From Actinomycetes bacterium (GTDB taxonomy: Bacteria > Actinomycetota > Actinomycetes > Mycobacteriales > Mycobacteriaceae): a stretch of 64,000 nt of DNA. Of the stretch, positions 1-9,300 are shown piece by piece. The notes beneath the pieces are model-generated. The model had not been told where the DNA came from and ran no database searches. It was given only the letters and a program-made list of their open reading frames with translations. Position 1 is the stretch's first letter. Every line of letters starts with the position of its first letter. The stretch spans positions 1-64,000 of the forward strand of contig JAEZZR010000015.1 in the NCBI GenBank assembly GCA_023418505.1. The letters run 5' to 3'. The translations under genes were made by a program, and so were the position numbers.

Positions 1-546
1 CGTCTACCGAACCTGGCTCAACGAAAAAACATGGATCAAAGACGACACAACCGGCAGATGGAAACAAACATGGACACACAAAAACGTCCGCAACGCCTAC
101 AACAGCCTCAACCACCTCTGGCGCAAACAACTGCTCTTTGTCTACCTAGATCCACCAAAACAAGTACTCGATGCCACAAGCATCAAATCCACCACTAACA
201 GTCTTGAAGGCGCCATCAACGCCCCACTTAAACTGCTGGCCAGAACACACCGCGGCCGAAGAGGTGAACACCAACGCCGGATGATCGACTGGTGGCTGTA
301 TCTAAAAACGGAACTGCCTGACGACCCGATACGAATCGCCAGACAGTCCAACTGGGGTCAAGAGCAACTCGCCAAAGTCTCCACCCTGACCCGCAATGAG
401 AACCAAGCCGACTATGAAACGGGACGACCAGCTCTCTACGACAACGGTATCGATACCGAGTACACCCATTCAATCGGTATCCAAAAAGGCCAAATCTAAC
501 ACGACTGCGACACGCCGAAGCGGACACACTTTTTGACCCTTAACCC
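1..546 (+). mobile_element. Right part of an insertion sequence (IS1249-like)
   Basis: The transposase tail is followed at about 520-546 by sequence (cggacacactttttgaccc, then ttaacccc) that is a plausible terminal inverted repeat. The left end lies outside the window, so neither the repeat nor a target duplication can be confirmed. The right boundary at 546 is an estimate. Confidence 0.5.
2..499 (+). CDS. IS1249/IS256-type transposase, C-terminal part (cut by window edge)
   Basis: The frame is open from base 2 to the stop at 499, so only the last ~165 residues are present. They include a TTNSLEGAINA stretch, an HRGRRGEHQRRMIDWWLY-like stretch and a Trp-rich end. I associate these with the IS1249 branch of IS256-like transposases common in Corynebacterium. 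The family uses a DDE active site to cut and join its element ends. Only the C-terminal part of the catalytic domain can be seen, so activity cannot be judged. The strand is the same as valS, which starts 140 bp downstream. The family call is from memory of the motif, not a search. Confidence 0.75.
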   Translation, partial: VYRTWLNEKTWIKDDTTGRWKQTWTHKNVRNAYNSLNHLWRKQLLFVYLDPPKQVLDATSIKSTTNSLEGAINAPLKLLARTHRGRRGEHQRRMIDWWLYLKTELPDDPIRIARQSNWGQEQLAKVSTLTRNENQADYETGRPALYDNGIDTEYTHSIGIQKGQI

Positions 547-561
547 CTAAGATATACGGGC

Positions 562-593
562 AGTACTAAAAGTGCCTAGAAAAGTACTAAAAG
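562..593 (+). promoter_or_regulatory. Two direct copies of AGTACTAAAAG upstream of valS
   Basis: The 11-mer AGTACTAAAAG occurs exactly at 562-572 and 583-593, 21 bp apart (two helical turns), between the IS end and the valS start. It could be a regulator site or part of the valS promoter. No function is known to me. Confidence 0.35.
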
Positions 594-638
594 CAGCTAT
601 CACAGCTAATAAGCAATAGAAGGACGGCGGAAATACTC

Positions 639-3431
639 GTGGCCAATGATCAAATTGCTGATCAGAATGCGGTTAATCGGGCAGATCGGTTGCCCAAATC
701 GTGGGATCCCAAAGCAGTAGAAGCTGATATTTATCAGGGCTGGGTAGACGCCGGTTATTTCACTGCGGATGCGAAAAGCTCGAAGCCGCCGTTTTCGATT
801 GTGCTGCCACCGCCGAATGTGACTGGTCAACTGCATATGGGCCATGCCCTGGACCACACGTTGATGGATGCTTTGGCTCGTCGTAAGCGCATGCAAGGTT
901 ACGAAGTGCTGTGGTTGCCAGGTATGGATCACGCCGGTATTGCCACGCAGACGAAGGTCGAAGCTGCGCTGAAGGAGTCTGAGGGCAAAGACCGTTTTGA
1001 TTACGGCCGCGAGGAATTTGTGGCCAAGGTCTGGGAGTGGAAAGAAGATTACGGCAACCGCATCGCAAACCAGATGCGGATGATTGGCGATTCGCTGGAT
1101 TGGTCGCGCGAGCGTTTTACCTTGGATGAGGGCTTGTCGCGTGCGGTACAGACCATCTTCAAGCAGCTCTACGATCAGGGCCTGATCTATCGTGCCAAGC
1201 GCATGGTCAACTGGTCGCCGGTGCTGGAAACCGCGATTTCCGATATCGAGGTTAAATACGAAGACATCGAAGGCGAGCTGATCTCGTTCCGCTACGGCGA
1301 CGGCGATGACTCCATCGTGGTAGCCACCACTCGCGTAGAGACAATGCTTGGCGACGTTGCTATCGCTGTGCACCCCGAAGACGAGCGCTATACCCACCTG
1401 GTAGGCAAGGTGTTGCCACACCCATTCCGTGATGATCTGAAGATCGCGGTGATCGCGGACGATTATGTGGATCGGGAATTCGGTACCGGTGCGGTGAAGA
1501 TTACCCCAGCACATGATCCGAATGACTTCGCAATGGGGCAGCGCCACAACCTGGAAATGCCCGATGTGATCAACACCAAGGGCTTCATCTTTAACATCGG
1601 CACCCAGTTTGATGGCATGGAGCGCTTCGAGGCGCGCCGGGCGATCACTGAAGCGTTGCGTGAACAAGGTCGCATTGTCAAAGAGGTGCGCCCATACGTG
1701 CACTCGGTTGGCCACTCGGAGCGTTCCGGTGAAGTGATTGAGCCGCTTCTTTCGCTGCAGTGGTTCGTGAAGGTGGATCAGCTGGCGAAGATGTCTGGCG
1801 ACGCCGTGCGCGAAGGCGACACGAAGATTCACCCAGCTTCGCAAGAGCCACGCTGGTTCGACTGGGTGGATGATATGCACGATTGGTGCATTTCGCGTCA
1901 GCTGTGGTGGGGGCACCGTATTCCGATTTGGTACGGCCCGAATGGCGAAGTGAAGTGCGTGGGGCCGGACGACGAGGTTCCTACCGAGCCTGGTTGGACG
2001 CAAGATCCAGACGTATTGGATACGTGGTTCTCCTCTGCACTGTGGCCGTTTTCCACCATGGGGTGGCCGGAAGCTACTCCAGAGTTGAAGAAGTTCTACC
2101 CAACTTCGGTGCTGGTGACCGGTTACGACATTTTGTTCTTCTGGGTCGCCCGCATGATGATGTTTGCTACCTTTGCGGCCTCGCAGCCGGATTCGCCGTT
2201 GGCCACGACGGATGCTGCTAGTGCCGGTGCTGGTAGTGCCGGTGCTGGTAGTGCGCCAGAGTCCGGCCGCCCACAGGTGCCGTTTACCGATGTGTTCCTG
2301 CATGGTCTGGTGCGCGACGAGCAAGGACGAAAGATGTCTAAGTCCTTGGGCAACGGCATCGATCCGCTGGATTGGGTGCGTGACTATGGTGCCGATGCAC
2401 TGCGCTTTACGTTGGCACGCGGAGCAAACCCGGGCTCTGACCTACCAGTGGGCAACGACGCCGCGCAGTCTTCGCGTAACTTCGCTACCAAGCTGTACAA
2501 CGCGACGAAGTTCGCGCTGATGAATGGTGCTCATGTGGCTCCTTTGCCGCCACGTGAGACGCTCACTGATACCGATCGTTGGATCTTGGATCGCCTGGAG
2601 CAGGTGCGCGCCGAGGTGGATTCCGCATTGGATGCGTACGAATTCTCTAAGGCCAACGAGGCGCTCTACCACTTTGCGTGGGATGAGTTCTGCGACTGGT
2701 ACGTGGAGATGAGTAAGGCTGATTTCCCACGGGTCGCCGAAGGGGAGACGCTGTCTGAACAGCAGCTGCAGCGCGCTGAATCGACCCGGCGCGTATTGGG
2801 GCGCGTATTGGATACGTTGTTGCGCCTGCTGCATCCAGCGATGCCTTTCGTCACCGAGGTGCTGTGGCGTGCCCTGACCGAAGGCGAAGAAGGGTACCCA
2901 GAATCGCTGGTCGTTGCCCAGTGGCCAGATGCTTCGATGACTACCGAAGGTGCTGCGGTGGATACCCAGGCAGCCCAGCGCATCGCAGATGTGCAGAAGC
3001 TGGTCACCGAGGTGCGCCGCTTCCGCAACGACCAAGGTGTGAAACCTTCACAGCGCGTGCCAGCCCGGTTGGATTTTGCGGCTTGCGATCTGGCGGAGCA
3101 GGAAACCATGGTGCGCTCGTTGGCTCGGGCAGAGAAGCCTGCCGACGATTTCCAGCCAACTGCATCGATCGAGGTGCGTCTATCGCAGGCAACTGTGGTG
3201 GTAGAGCTTGATACTTCGGATGCTGTAGACGTAGCCGCAGAGCGCAAGCGCCTGGAAAAGGATCTAGCTAAGACCGAGAAGGATTTGGCTACAACGGTAA
3301 AGAAGTTGGAAAACGAGTCTTTCTTGGCGAAAGCTCCAGCCGAAGTCGTTGAGAAAATCAAGACTCGCCACCAGGTTGCGTTAGAGGAAATCGACCGGAT
3401 TAAGGCTCGGCTGGAGGGATTACCGAAGTAG
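639..3431 (+). CDS. valS: Valine--tRNA ligase
   Basis: Class Ia aminoacyl-tRNA synthetase that charges tRNA-Val in the cytoplasm. The protein is 930 residues, normal for the family. The HIGH motif appears as HMGH at 66-69 and the KMSKS loop at 565-569. An anticodon-binding region follows, and a charged C-terminal coiled coil (about 865-925) matches the ValS C-terminal arm. The start is GTG 639, preceded by AGAAGGA; no better upstream codon was seen. Just before KMSKS there is a small Ala/Gly/Ser insert (about 528-540) made by a 15-bp DNA duplication at 2220-2249. The stop overlaps the folC start by one base (TAGTG), so the two are likely co-translated. Confidence 0.97.
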   Translation: MANDQIADQNAVNRADRLPKSWDPKAVEADIYQGWVDAGYFTADAKSSKPPFSIVLPPPNVTGQLHMGHALDHTLMDALARRKRMQGYEVLWLPGMDHAGIATQTKVEAALKESEGKDRFDYGREEFVAKVWEWKEDYGNRIANQMRMIGDSLDWSRERFTLDEGLSRAVQTIFKQLYDQGLIYRAKRMVNWSPVLETAISDIEVKYEDIEGELISFRYGDGDDSIVVATTRVETMLGDVAIAVHPEDERYTHLVGKVLPHPFRDDLKIAVIADDYVDREFGTGAVKITPAHDPNDFAMGQRHNLEMPDVINTKGFIFNIGTQFDGMERFEARRAITEALREQGRIVKEVRPYVHSVGHSERSGEVIEPLLSLQWFVKVDQLAKMSGDAVREGDTKIHPASQEPRWFDWVDDMHDWCISRQLWWGHRIPIWYGPNGEVKCVGPDDEVPTEPGWTQDPDVLDTWFSSALWPFSTMGWPEATPELKKFYPTSVLVTGYDILFFWVARMMMFATFAASQPDSPLATTDAASAGAGSAGAGSAPESGRPQVPFTDVFLHGLVRDEQGRKMSKSLGNGIDPLDWVRDYGADALRFTLARGANPGSDLPVGNDAAQSSRNFATKLYNATKFALMNGAHVAPLPPRETLTDTDRWILDRLEQVRAEVDSALDAYEFSKANEALYHFAWDEFCDWYVEMSKADFPRVAEGETLSEQQLQRAESTRRVLGRVLDTLLRLLHPAMPFVTEVLWRALTEGEEGYPESLVVAQWPDASMTTEGAAVDTQAAQRIADVQKLVTEVRRFRNDQGVKPSQRVPARLDFAACDLAEQETMVRSLARAEKPADDFQPTASIEVRLSQATVVVELDTSDAVDVAAERKRLEKDLAKTEKDLATTVKKLENESFLAKAPAEVVEKIKTRHQVALEEIDRIKARLEGLPK
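2220..2254 (+). repeat. 15-bp tandem duplication inside valS
   Basis: The unit AGTGCCGGTGCTGGT is present twice without a change (2220-2234, 2235-2249), followed by a partial third copy. It encodes SAGAG repeats in a loop just before the KMSKS segment. Confidence 0.85.
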
Positions 3432-5095
3432 TGAAAGATAACCACGAAGAGCGCGAGCTAGAATCCAGCGAGCTAGAATCCAGCGAGCTGGAATCAGATG
3501 CCATCGATCCAGCCGAGACCCAGCTGATCGCCGATAATGATCCGCGTGACTTTGCAGCAGCCGATGCTGCCGTAGACCGTGCGGAGTTAGAGGAGATTGC
3601 CCCTGGCTTTGGTTCGGTCTCTGTGGTCGATGATGGCTTGAGTTTGCCCGTAGACGTCGATGCGCCCACGAATGCTCCGGTTAGCCAGGAAATTACCGCC
3701 GAAGATCTAGAGCAGCTTGCCCTCGTGGAAGCAGAGCTTGATTTGCGCTGGCCAGAGACCAAAATCGACCCCAGCCTGGATCGCATTCGCAAGCTGATGG
3801 ATTACCTAGGTAATCCGGAACGCTCCGCGCCGGTGATTCATGTGGCGGGTACCAACGGAAAAACGTCGACGGCGCGCATGATCGAGGCTTTGGTGCGTGC
3901 TTTGGGGCGTCGTACCGGGCGCACTACCAGCCCGCATCTGCAGTTTGCTACGGAGCGCATTGCTATCGACGGACAGCCAATTCACCCACGCGACTACGTA
4001 CGTATTTGGCGTGAGATTGAACCTTATGTAGAGCTTGTCGACGCCGAATCGGAAAGCCAAGGCGGCCCGAAGATGAGCAAGTTCGAGGTGCTCACCGCGA
4101 TGGCCTATGCGGCGTTTGCGGATGCACCAGTAGATGTGGCCATCGTCGAAGTAGGCATGGGTGGCACTTGGGATGCCACGAATGTGGCGGAAGCTGACGT
4201 GGCAGTGATCACGCCGATTGGGCTGGATCATACGGAGTATCTCGGAGAGACCATCGGCGAAATCGCGCAGGAAAAGGCCGGGATCATCAAACCTCGCTGG
4301 AACGCAGATGATCTTCTTACCCCGCCGGATAACGTTGCCGTCGTCGGCAGGCAAGAACCTGAAGCGATGGACGTGATTTTGAATCGCGCGGTGGAATGTG
4401 ATGCTGCGGTGGCGCGGTTAGGCAGTGAGTTTGGGGTGAATGCTCATCAGCTGATGGTGGGCGGGCAGACGCTGTCGCTACGTGGGTTGGCCGGGGATTA
4501 CGACGAGATCCGGCTGAATCTGCACGGTCCGCATCAGGCGGAAAATGCGGCGACGGCGCTGGCTGCAGTCGAGGCGTTCTTCGGAGCAGGACCTGGCCGG
4601 CAGTTGTCGATTGAGGCGGTGCAGCAGGGCTTTGCTGATGTGCGCTCGCCGGGGCGCCTGGAGCGAGTGCGTACCACTCCGACGGTGCTGGTCGACGCGG
4701 CACATAACCCGCATGGTGCGAAGGCACTGCGCCAGGCCATCGAGGCAGAGTTCGATTTTCGCAAGATCGTTGCCGTGGTGGCGGTGCTGGGGGATAAGGA
4801 TGCGCGCGGCATGTTCGAGCAACTCGAGCCGATATGTGACGAAGTGGTGGTGTCGCAGAATGCGTCGCCACGTGCGTTGGCGGTAGAAGAGGTCGCCGAG
4901 ATTGCCATCGACGTCTTCGGCGAGGAGCGCGTGCACCAGATTGATAACTTGGCGTCCGCGGTGGAGCTTGCCATCGCCCTGGCTGAAGAGACCGATTCTG
5001 GTGACGGTATCGTCAGTGGTGCAGGTGTGGTCATCACCGGTTCGGTGGTTACCGCAGGGCAGGCGCGGACGTTGTTTGGAAAGGATCCCCAGTGA
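3431..5095 (+). CDS. folC: Bifunctional folylpolyglutamate synthase/dihydrofolate synthase
   Basis: Mur-ligase-like enzyme that joins glutamate to dihydropteroate and to folates, using ATP. Of the 554 residues, the catalytic part begins near residue 95 (ALVEAELDLRWPETKIDPSLDR). The P-loop GTNGKTS is at 140-146, followed by TTSPHL. Later family landmarks are VGMGGTWDATN, GLDHTEYLG and DAAHNPHG. The first ~90 residues are an acidic extension beyond the typical start, opening with three five-codon repeats (ELESS type). The GTG start at 3431 shares its G with the valS stop. A shorter internal start is possible, but the acidic extension keeps good codon structure. The stop overlaps the next gene by 4 bases. 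Confidence 0.95.
   Translation: MKDNHEERELESSELESSELESDAIDPAETQLIADNDPRDFAAADAAVDRAELEEIAPGFGSVSVVDDGLSLPVDVDAPTNAPVSQEITAEDLEQLALVEAELDLRWPETKIDPSLDRIRKLMDYLGNPERSAPVIHVAGTNGKTSTARMIEALVRALGRRTGRTTSPHLQFATERIAIDGQPIHPRDYVRIWREIEPYVELVDAESESQGGPKMSKFEVLTAMAYAAFADAPVDVAIVEVGMGGTWDATNVAEADVAVITPIGLDHTEYLGETIGEIAQEKAGIIKPRWNADDLLTPPDNVAVVGRQEPEAMDVILNRAVECDAAVARLGSEFGVNAHQLMVGGQTLSLRGLAGDYDEIRLNLHGPHQAENAATALAAVEAFFGAGPGRQLSIEAVQQGFADVRSPGRLERVRTTPTVLVDAAHNPHGAKALRQAIEAEFDFRKIVAVVAVLGDKDARGMFEQLEPICDEVVVSQNASPRALAVEEVAEIAIDVFGEERVHQIDNLASAVELAIALAEETDSGDGIVSGAGVVITGSVVTAGQARTLFGKDPQ
3455..3499 (+). repeat. 15-bp tandem repeat (three units) at the 5' end of folC
   Basis: GAGCTAGAATCCAGC occurs at 3455-3469 and 3470-3484, and a diverged third copy lies at 3485-3499. 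The repeat is in frame and encodes an acidic/serine pentapeptide. Confidence 0.9.
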
Positions 5096-5589
5096 GTAAC
5101 TCAGCGGCTAACGACGGCGCTCGTGGCATCGATCGTGAAGCCTTGCGGGCGTATGAGCATGGTGAAGACCTAACTGAGGGTGGCAAGTATGGCCCGCTCG
5201 GCGCTGGCCATGATCCCGAGAAGGATCCGATGAAAGGCCTGCGCGGCGTGATGGCGGGCACTTTGGTGATGCAGGCGATTTCAGTGCTGCTGGGCTTAAC
5301 GGTGGTCACGCGCGTCGAAGGTGGCAGCCTGATCGGTCAGACCGCTGCTACTTGGTACATCGCCGTGCTTGGTACCGCCATGCTGGTGCTGGCGTTCATG
5401 CAACGCAAACCATGGGCTATCAGTGCCAATATTGTGCTGCAGGTCTTTGGTGTGCTGGCTTTTGTGGCGCACTGGTCAATGGGATTTGTAGGCGTGTTCT
5501 TTGCGTTGGTGTGGTTCTATATCTTCCACCTGCGCCGCAATTTGTTAGAGCGCATGCGCCAAGGGCTGTTGACTTCGCAGCACCTTTAA
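5092..5589 (+). CDS. DUF4233 membrane protein
   Basis: A 165-residue protein of unknown function that sits between folC and ndk in many actinobacteria; that position is the main reason for the family call. The first ~50 residues are hydrophilic. They are followed by about four membrane segments (near 62-80, 88-104, 110-125 and 130-147) and a basic tail. It starts at GTG 5092, overlapping the folC stop by GTGA, so translation is probably coupled. It has no catalytic motif I recognise. A role in the membrane is inferred only from hydropathy. Confidence 0.85.
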   Translation: MSNSAANDGARGIDREALRAYEHGEDLTEGGKYGPLGAGHDPEKDPMKGLRGVMAGTLVMQAISVLLGLTVVTRVEGGSLIGQTAATWYIAVLGTAMLVLAFMQRKPWAISANIVLQVFGVLAFVAHWSMGFVGVFFALVWFYIFHLRRNLLERMRQGLLTSQHL

Positions 5590-5622
5590 AGCCGTCGAAT
5601 ATGCCGTGTAAAGTATGGGATC

Positions 5623-6033
5623 ATGACTGAACGTACATTAATTCTGATCAAGCCAGACGGCGTTTCCCGTGGCTTGGTAGGTGAAGTTATTTCCCGCATC
5701 GAGCGCAAGGGCTTGAAGCTGGTTGCCATGGATCTGCGCGTGGCAGACGAAGACACCGCAAAGAAGCACTACGCGGAGCACACCGAGAAGCCATTCTTCG
5801 GCGAGTTGGTTGATTTCATTACCTCGGCACCACTGGTTGCCGGTGTGATTGAAGGCCCAAATGCGATTGCTGCGTGGCGTCAGCTGGCCGGTGGTACCAA
5901 CCCAGTTGAGGCTGCTACCCCAGGTTCCATTCGTGGCGACTTCGCTTTGGAAGTTGCTACCAACGTGGTGCATGGTTCGGACTCCGCTGAATCCGCAGAG
6001 CGCGAAATCAGCATCTGGTTCCCAAATCTCTAA
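5623..6033 (+). CDS. ndk: Nucleoside diphosphate kinase
   Basis: Transfers the terminal phosphate between nucleoside triphosphates and diphosphates through a phosphohistidine. At 136 residues it has the usual length. It opens with ERTLILIKPDGV, and the active-site histidine is H117 in NVVHGSDS. The start is ATG 5623, 33 bp after the previous stop. An intrinsic terminator at 6054-6085 closes the unit. Confidence 0.97.
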   Translation: MTERTLILIKPDGVSRGLVGEVISRIERKGLKLVAMDLRVADEDTAKKHYAEHTEKPFFGELVDFITSAPLVAGVIEGPNAIAAWRQLAGGTNPVEAATPGSIRGDFALEVATNVVHGSDSAESAEREISIWFPNL

Positions 6034-6053
6034 GCCGATTTAAGGCTTGAAGC

Positions 6054-6085
6054 AACCGACCTCCTTTGTGGGGTCGGTTTTTTTT
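6054..6085 (+). terminator. Intrinsic terminator after ndk
   Basis: Arms AACCGACC (6054-6061) and GGTCGGTT (6072-6079) form a perfect 8-bp stem, followed by a run of T to 6085. Confidence 0.92.
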
Positions 6086-6338
6086 GTTAGTTCCTTTTTG
6101 TTGGATCATTCGGGATCTGTGCCACAATGGAGGCCAGTGTGAATCTTGTTCGCTCCAGGTGCAGCGCTTGGATCTTGTGATCTTTGCGCGGTGTCTGTTG
6201 AACGCTGCAACGGATTCGCGCTATCAGACTTTGTAATTTTTAATAGACGTTTTGATTTCAGCTACTTTCAGCATGTTCGCTGCCTGCATTTTTATTGCGG
6301 TGCGTCGTGCGCAAAGGTAGCTAGGGAAGTTGAGAACC

Positions 6339-9300
6339 GTGGCACAGTACAGCCAGGAGCTTGTAGCCCAAGCGAAAAAATTTGATAACGACGCTGCACC
6401 GGCAAAGATGCGAGTGCACGCCTTTGCCAAGGAGTTGGGGGTGAGCTCCAAAGAGATGATGCAGTTGCTTGCCGACGTTGACATGCCGGTGAAAGCACCT
6501 GCTTCGACGATTACCACGCAGCAGCGGCAGCAATTCCTTGACCAACTAGTGGCAGAAAAGGCTAGCGAAGAAGTTGGCGACGTAGCGGCTGAAGAAGCTG
6601 CAGAAGAAAAGCCTAAGAAGCAGCAGAAGAAGGCAAAGAAGACGGCGAAGAAGTCTGCCGAAAAAGCGGCTAAGAAGACTGCAAAAAAGTCCGCGAAGAA
6701 GAAGGACGACTCGAAGAAAGCTGCAGCAGTGGAAGCGGGAGCAGTAGAAGCCGAGGCCGTCAAAGTCGACGCTGAGCAGGTGGAATCTGAGCAGGCTGCA
6801 GCTGGGCAGGAAGCGCAGCAGCCAGAGCCACTAGTAGAGCAGGTTGTAGAAGCAACTAAGGATCAGCCACTTGAAGAGCATCCGCTAGAAGACCGTGCGC
6901 AAGAAGAACTGGCACAAGTAGAACTGGCGCAAGAAGACCAGGCTGACGAGTCTGAAAAGGACGCGCCAGCTACTCAGAGTGCACCGAGCCAGCCAGTATT
7001 TGAAAAGCCGGCTAAGCCGAAGCGTCGTCGGGCGCGGCGGGTTTCGCGCAAGAAGGAACCAGAAGCAACTGAGTCCCAGGATCCAGCTACCCAGGATCCA
7101 GCTACCCAGGATGCTGTGGCACAGGATTCAGTGAAGCAAGATCCAGCCGCTCAGGATTCGGCTATGCAAGACACTGAGGTTGCGCAGGAAGCCCCAGAGC
7201 AGCCGGAACAAGAACAGCGGATGATTGATCGGGAACCGCGTCCACGCCGTGGTCGTCGGGGTCGCGGGCGTCGTCGTGTAGTTCGTACTTCTACTACTCA
7301 GCTGGCGCCTTGGGCGTTGTCAGAGGACGAAGACGAGGCAGAAGATACCAAGTCTGAGGATTCCAAGAAGGGCAAGAAGAAGTCCGACAAGAAGGACAAG
7401 AAGGAAAAGAACGGCAAGAAGGACAAGAACGGTAAAGCCGAAAAGCCCGGCAAGAACGGCAAGAAGAAGTCGAAGAACGGTTCGAAGCAGGATCCTCGCT
7501 CGGACAAGGACGATCAGGAAGCAGCGGATCAGCCGGATCTTGCTCACGCTGATACCTCTGGTGAAGAAACGGATGTCGATCTGATTGAAGAACCTCGCGG
7601 TTTGCGTGGTTCGACGCGTCTGGAGGCGCAGCGGCGCCGTCGGGAAGAGCGTCGCGCCCAGCAGCGTAGGCGGCACATTATTTCTGAGGCAGAATTCCTT
7701 GCTCGTCGCGAATCCGTCGAGCGCACGATGGTGGTGCGCGAACGTCGTCGGCATGATCATCAGGGCAATGTCACGCAGGTGGCGGTGCTAGAAGATGACA
7801 TGCTGGTGGAGCACTTCGTCACCAGCGAAACTCAGACGTCGCAGATCGGCAATATTTACCTAGGCCGGGTACAAAATGTGCTGCCAAGCATGGAAGCTGC
7901 GTTCATTGACATTGGAACGGATCGTAACGCGGTGCTCTACGCCGGCGATATTGACTGGCGCGAGTTCGGTGGCGCGGGACGTTCGCGCCGGGTGGAGCAA
8001 GTGCTGAAATCGGGCGATCAGATTCTGGTGCAGGTCACTAAGGATCCGATTGGGCACAAGGGTGCTCGGCTATCGACGCAGATTTCGCTGGCTGGTCGTT
8101 TCCTGGTGTACGTGCCACACGGCCGTACGTCGGGTATTTCGCGCAAGCTCCCGGAGGCAGAGCGTCGTCGGCTCAAGGCGATTGTCAAGGAAGTTTCGCC
8201 GAAGGGTTCAGCTGCGATTATTCGTACCGCTGCTGAAGGCGTGGAGAAGGAACACATCAGCCAGGACGTGGCGCGTCTGCAGCGGTTGTGGGAAGACATC
8301 GAACGTCGTACGCAAGAAGAGAAATCTTCGCGCGGTTCCAAGCCTGTGACGATGTACGAAGAGCCGAACATGCTGGTCAAAGTGGTTCGGGATCTGTTTA
8401 ATGAAGACTTCTCGGCTCTGGTGGTAGAAGGTCAGCGTCCGTGGAGTGTTGTGAAGGGCTATGTCGACGAGGTTGCCCCGGATCTGTCGGAGCGGCTGTC
8501 GCAGTACCGTGCTTCCGAGCATGGCGATGTCGATGTCTTCGAGCACTACCGCATCGATGAGCAGATCTCGAAGGCATTGGCACGCAAGGTCTGGCTGCCA
8601 TCCGGTGGCACCTTGGTGATTGATCGCACCGAAGCGATGACAGTCATTGACGTCAACACCGGCAAGTTCACCGGCGTCGGCGGCAACCTCGAAGAGACGA
8701 TTACGAAGAACAACCTCGAAGCTGCCGAAGAGATCGTGCGCCAGATGCGCCTACGCGACCTCGGCGGCATGATCGTGGTGGACTTCGTGGACATGGTGCT
8801 GCCAGAAAACCAGGAATTGGTGCTGCGCCGTCTGAAGGAATTCCTCGGCCGCGATCGCACGCGCCATGAGGTCAGCGAAGTAACTTCGCTTGGCCTGGTA
8901 CAGATGACTCGTAAGCGCCTAGGCACCGGCCTGGTAGAGAGCTTCTCTACGCGGTGCACGGAGTGCCAGGGACGTGGCATCATCATCCACACCGATCCGG
9001 TAGAGCCAAATTCCGACGAGCTGCCAGAGCCACGCCCGCCGAAGCGTTCCAAGCGCAAGAATCCGCAGGAGCATCCGGTGGCGAAGGCGATGCATTCCGA
9101 CGCGGTGGCAGAGGCAAATGCAGAGCAGGACAAGCTTGACGACGCCGCTCGTGCTGAACGCAAGCGCAGCGACAAGGCGGTATCCGATGCAGTAGATGCT
9201 TTGATCGTTCCTTCTGATGCTCCAGCTGATATTGCTCCGGAGGATCAGGTTTCCGCTTCTCCAAAGGCGGAAAAGAAGGCGAAGCAAGAGGCTCAGCAAG

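Noticed and set aside
606..2324. Long open frame antisense to valS (572 codons)
   Set aside because: It is the mirror of a strong, motif-complete valS gene and has no domain-like sequence; long antisense frames arise from codon bias in GC-rich genes.
7077..7181. CRISPR-like array
   Set aside because: The repeats are in-frame tandem codon units without unique spacers and lie within rne. No CRISPR array was seen anywhere in the window.
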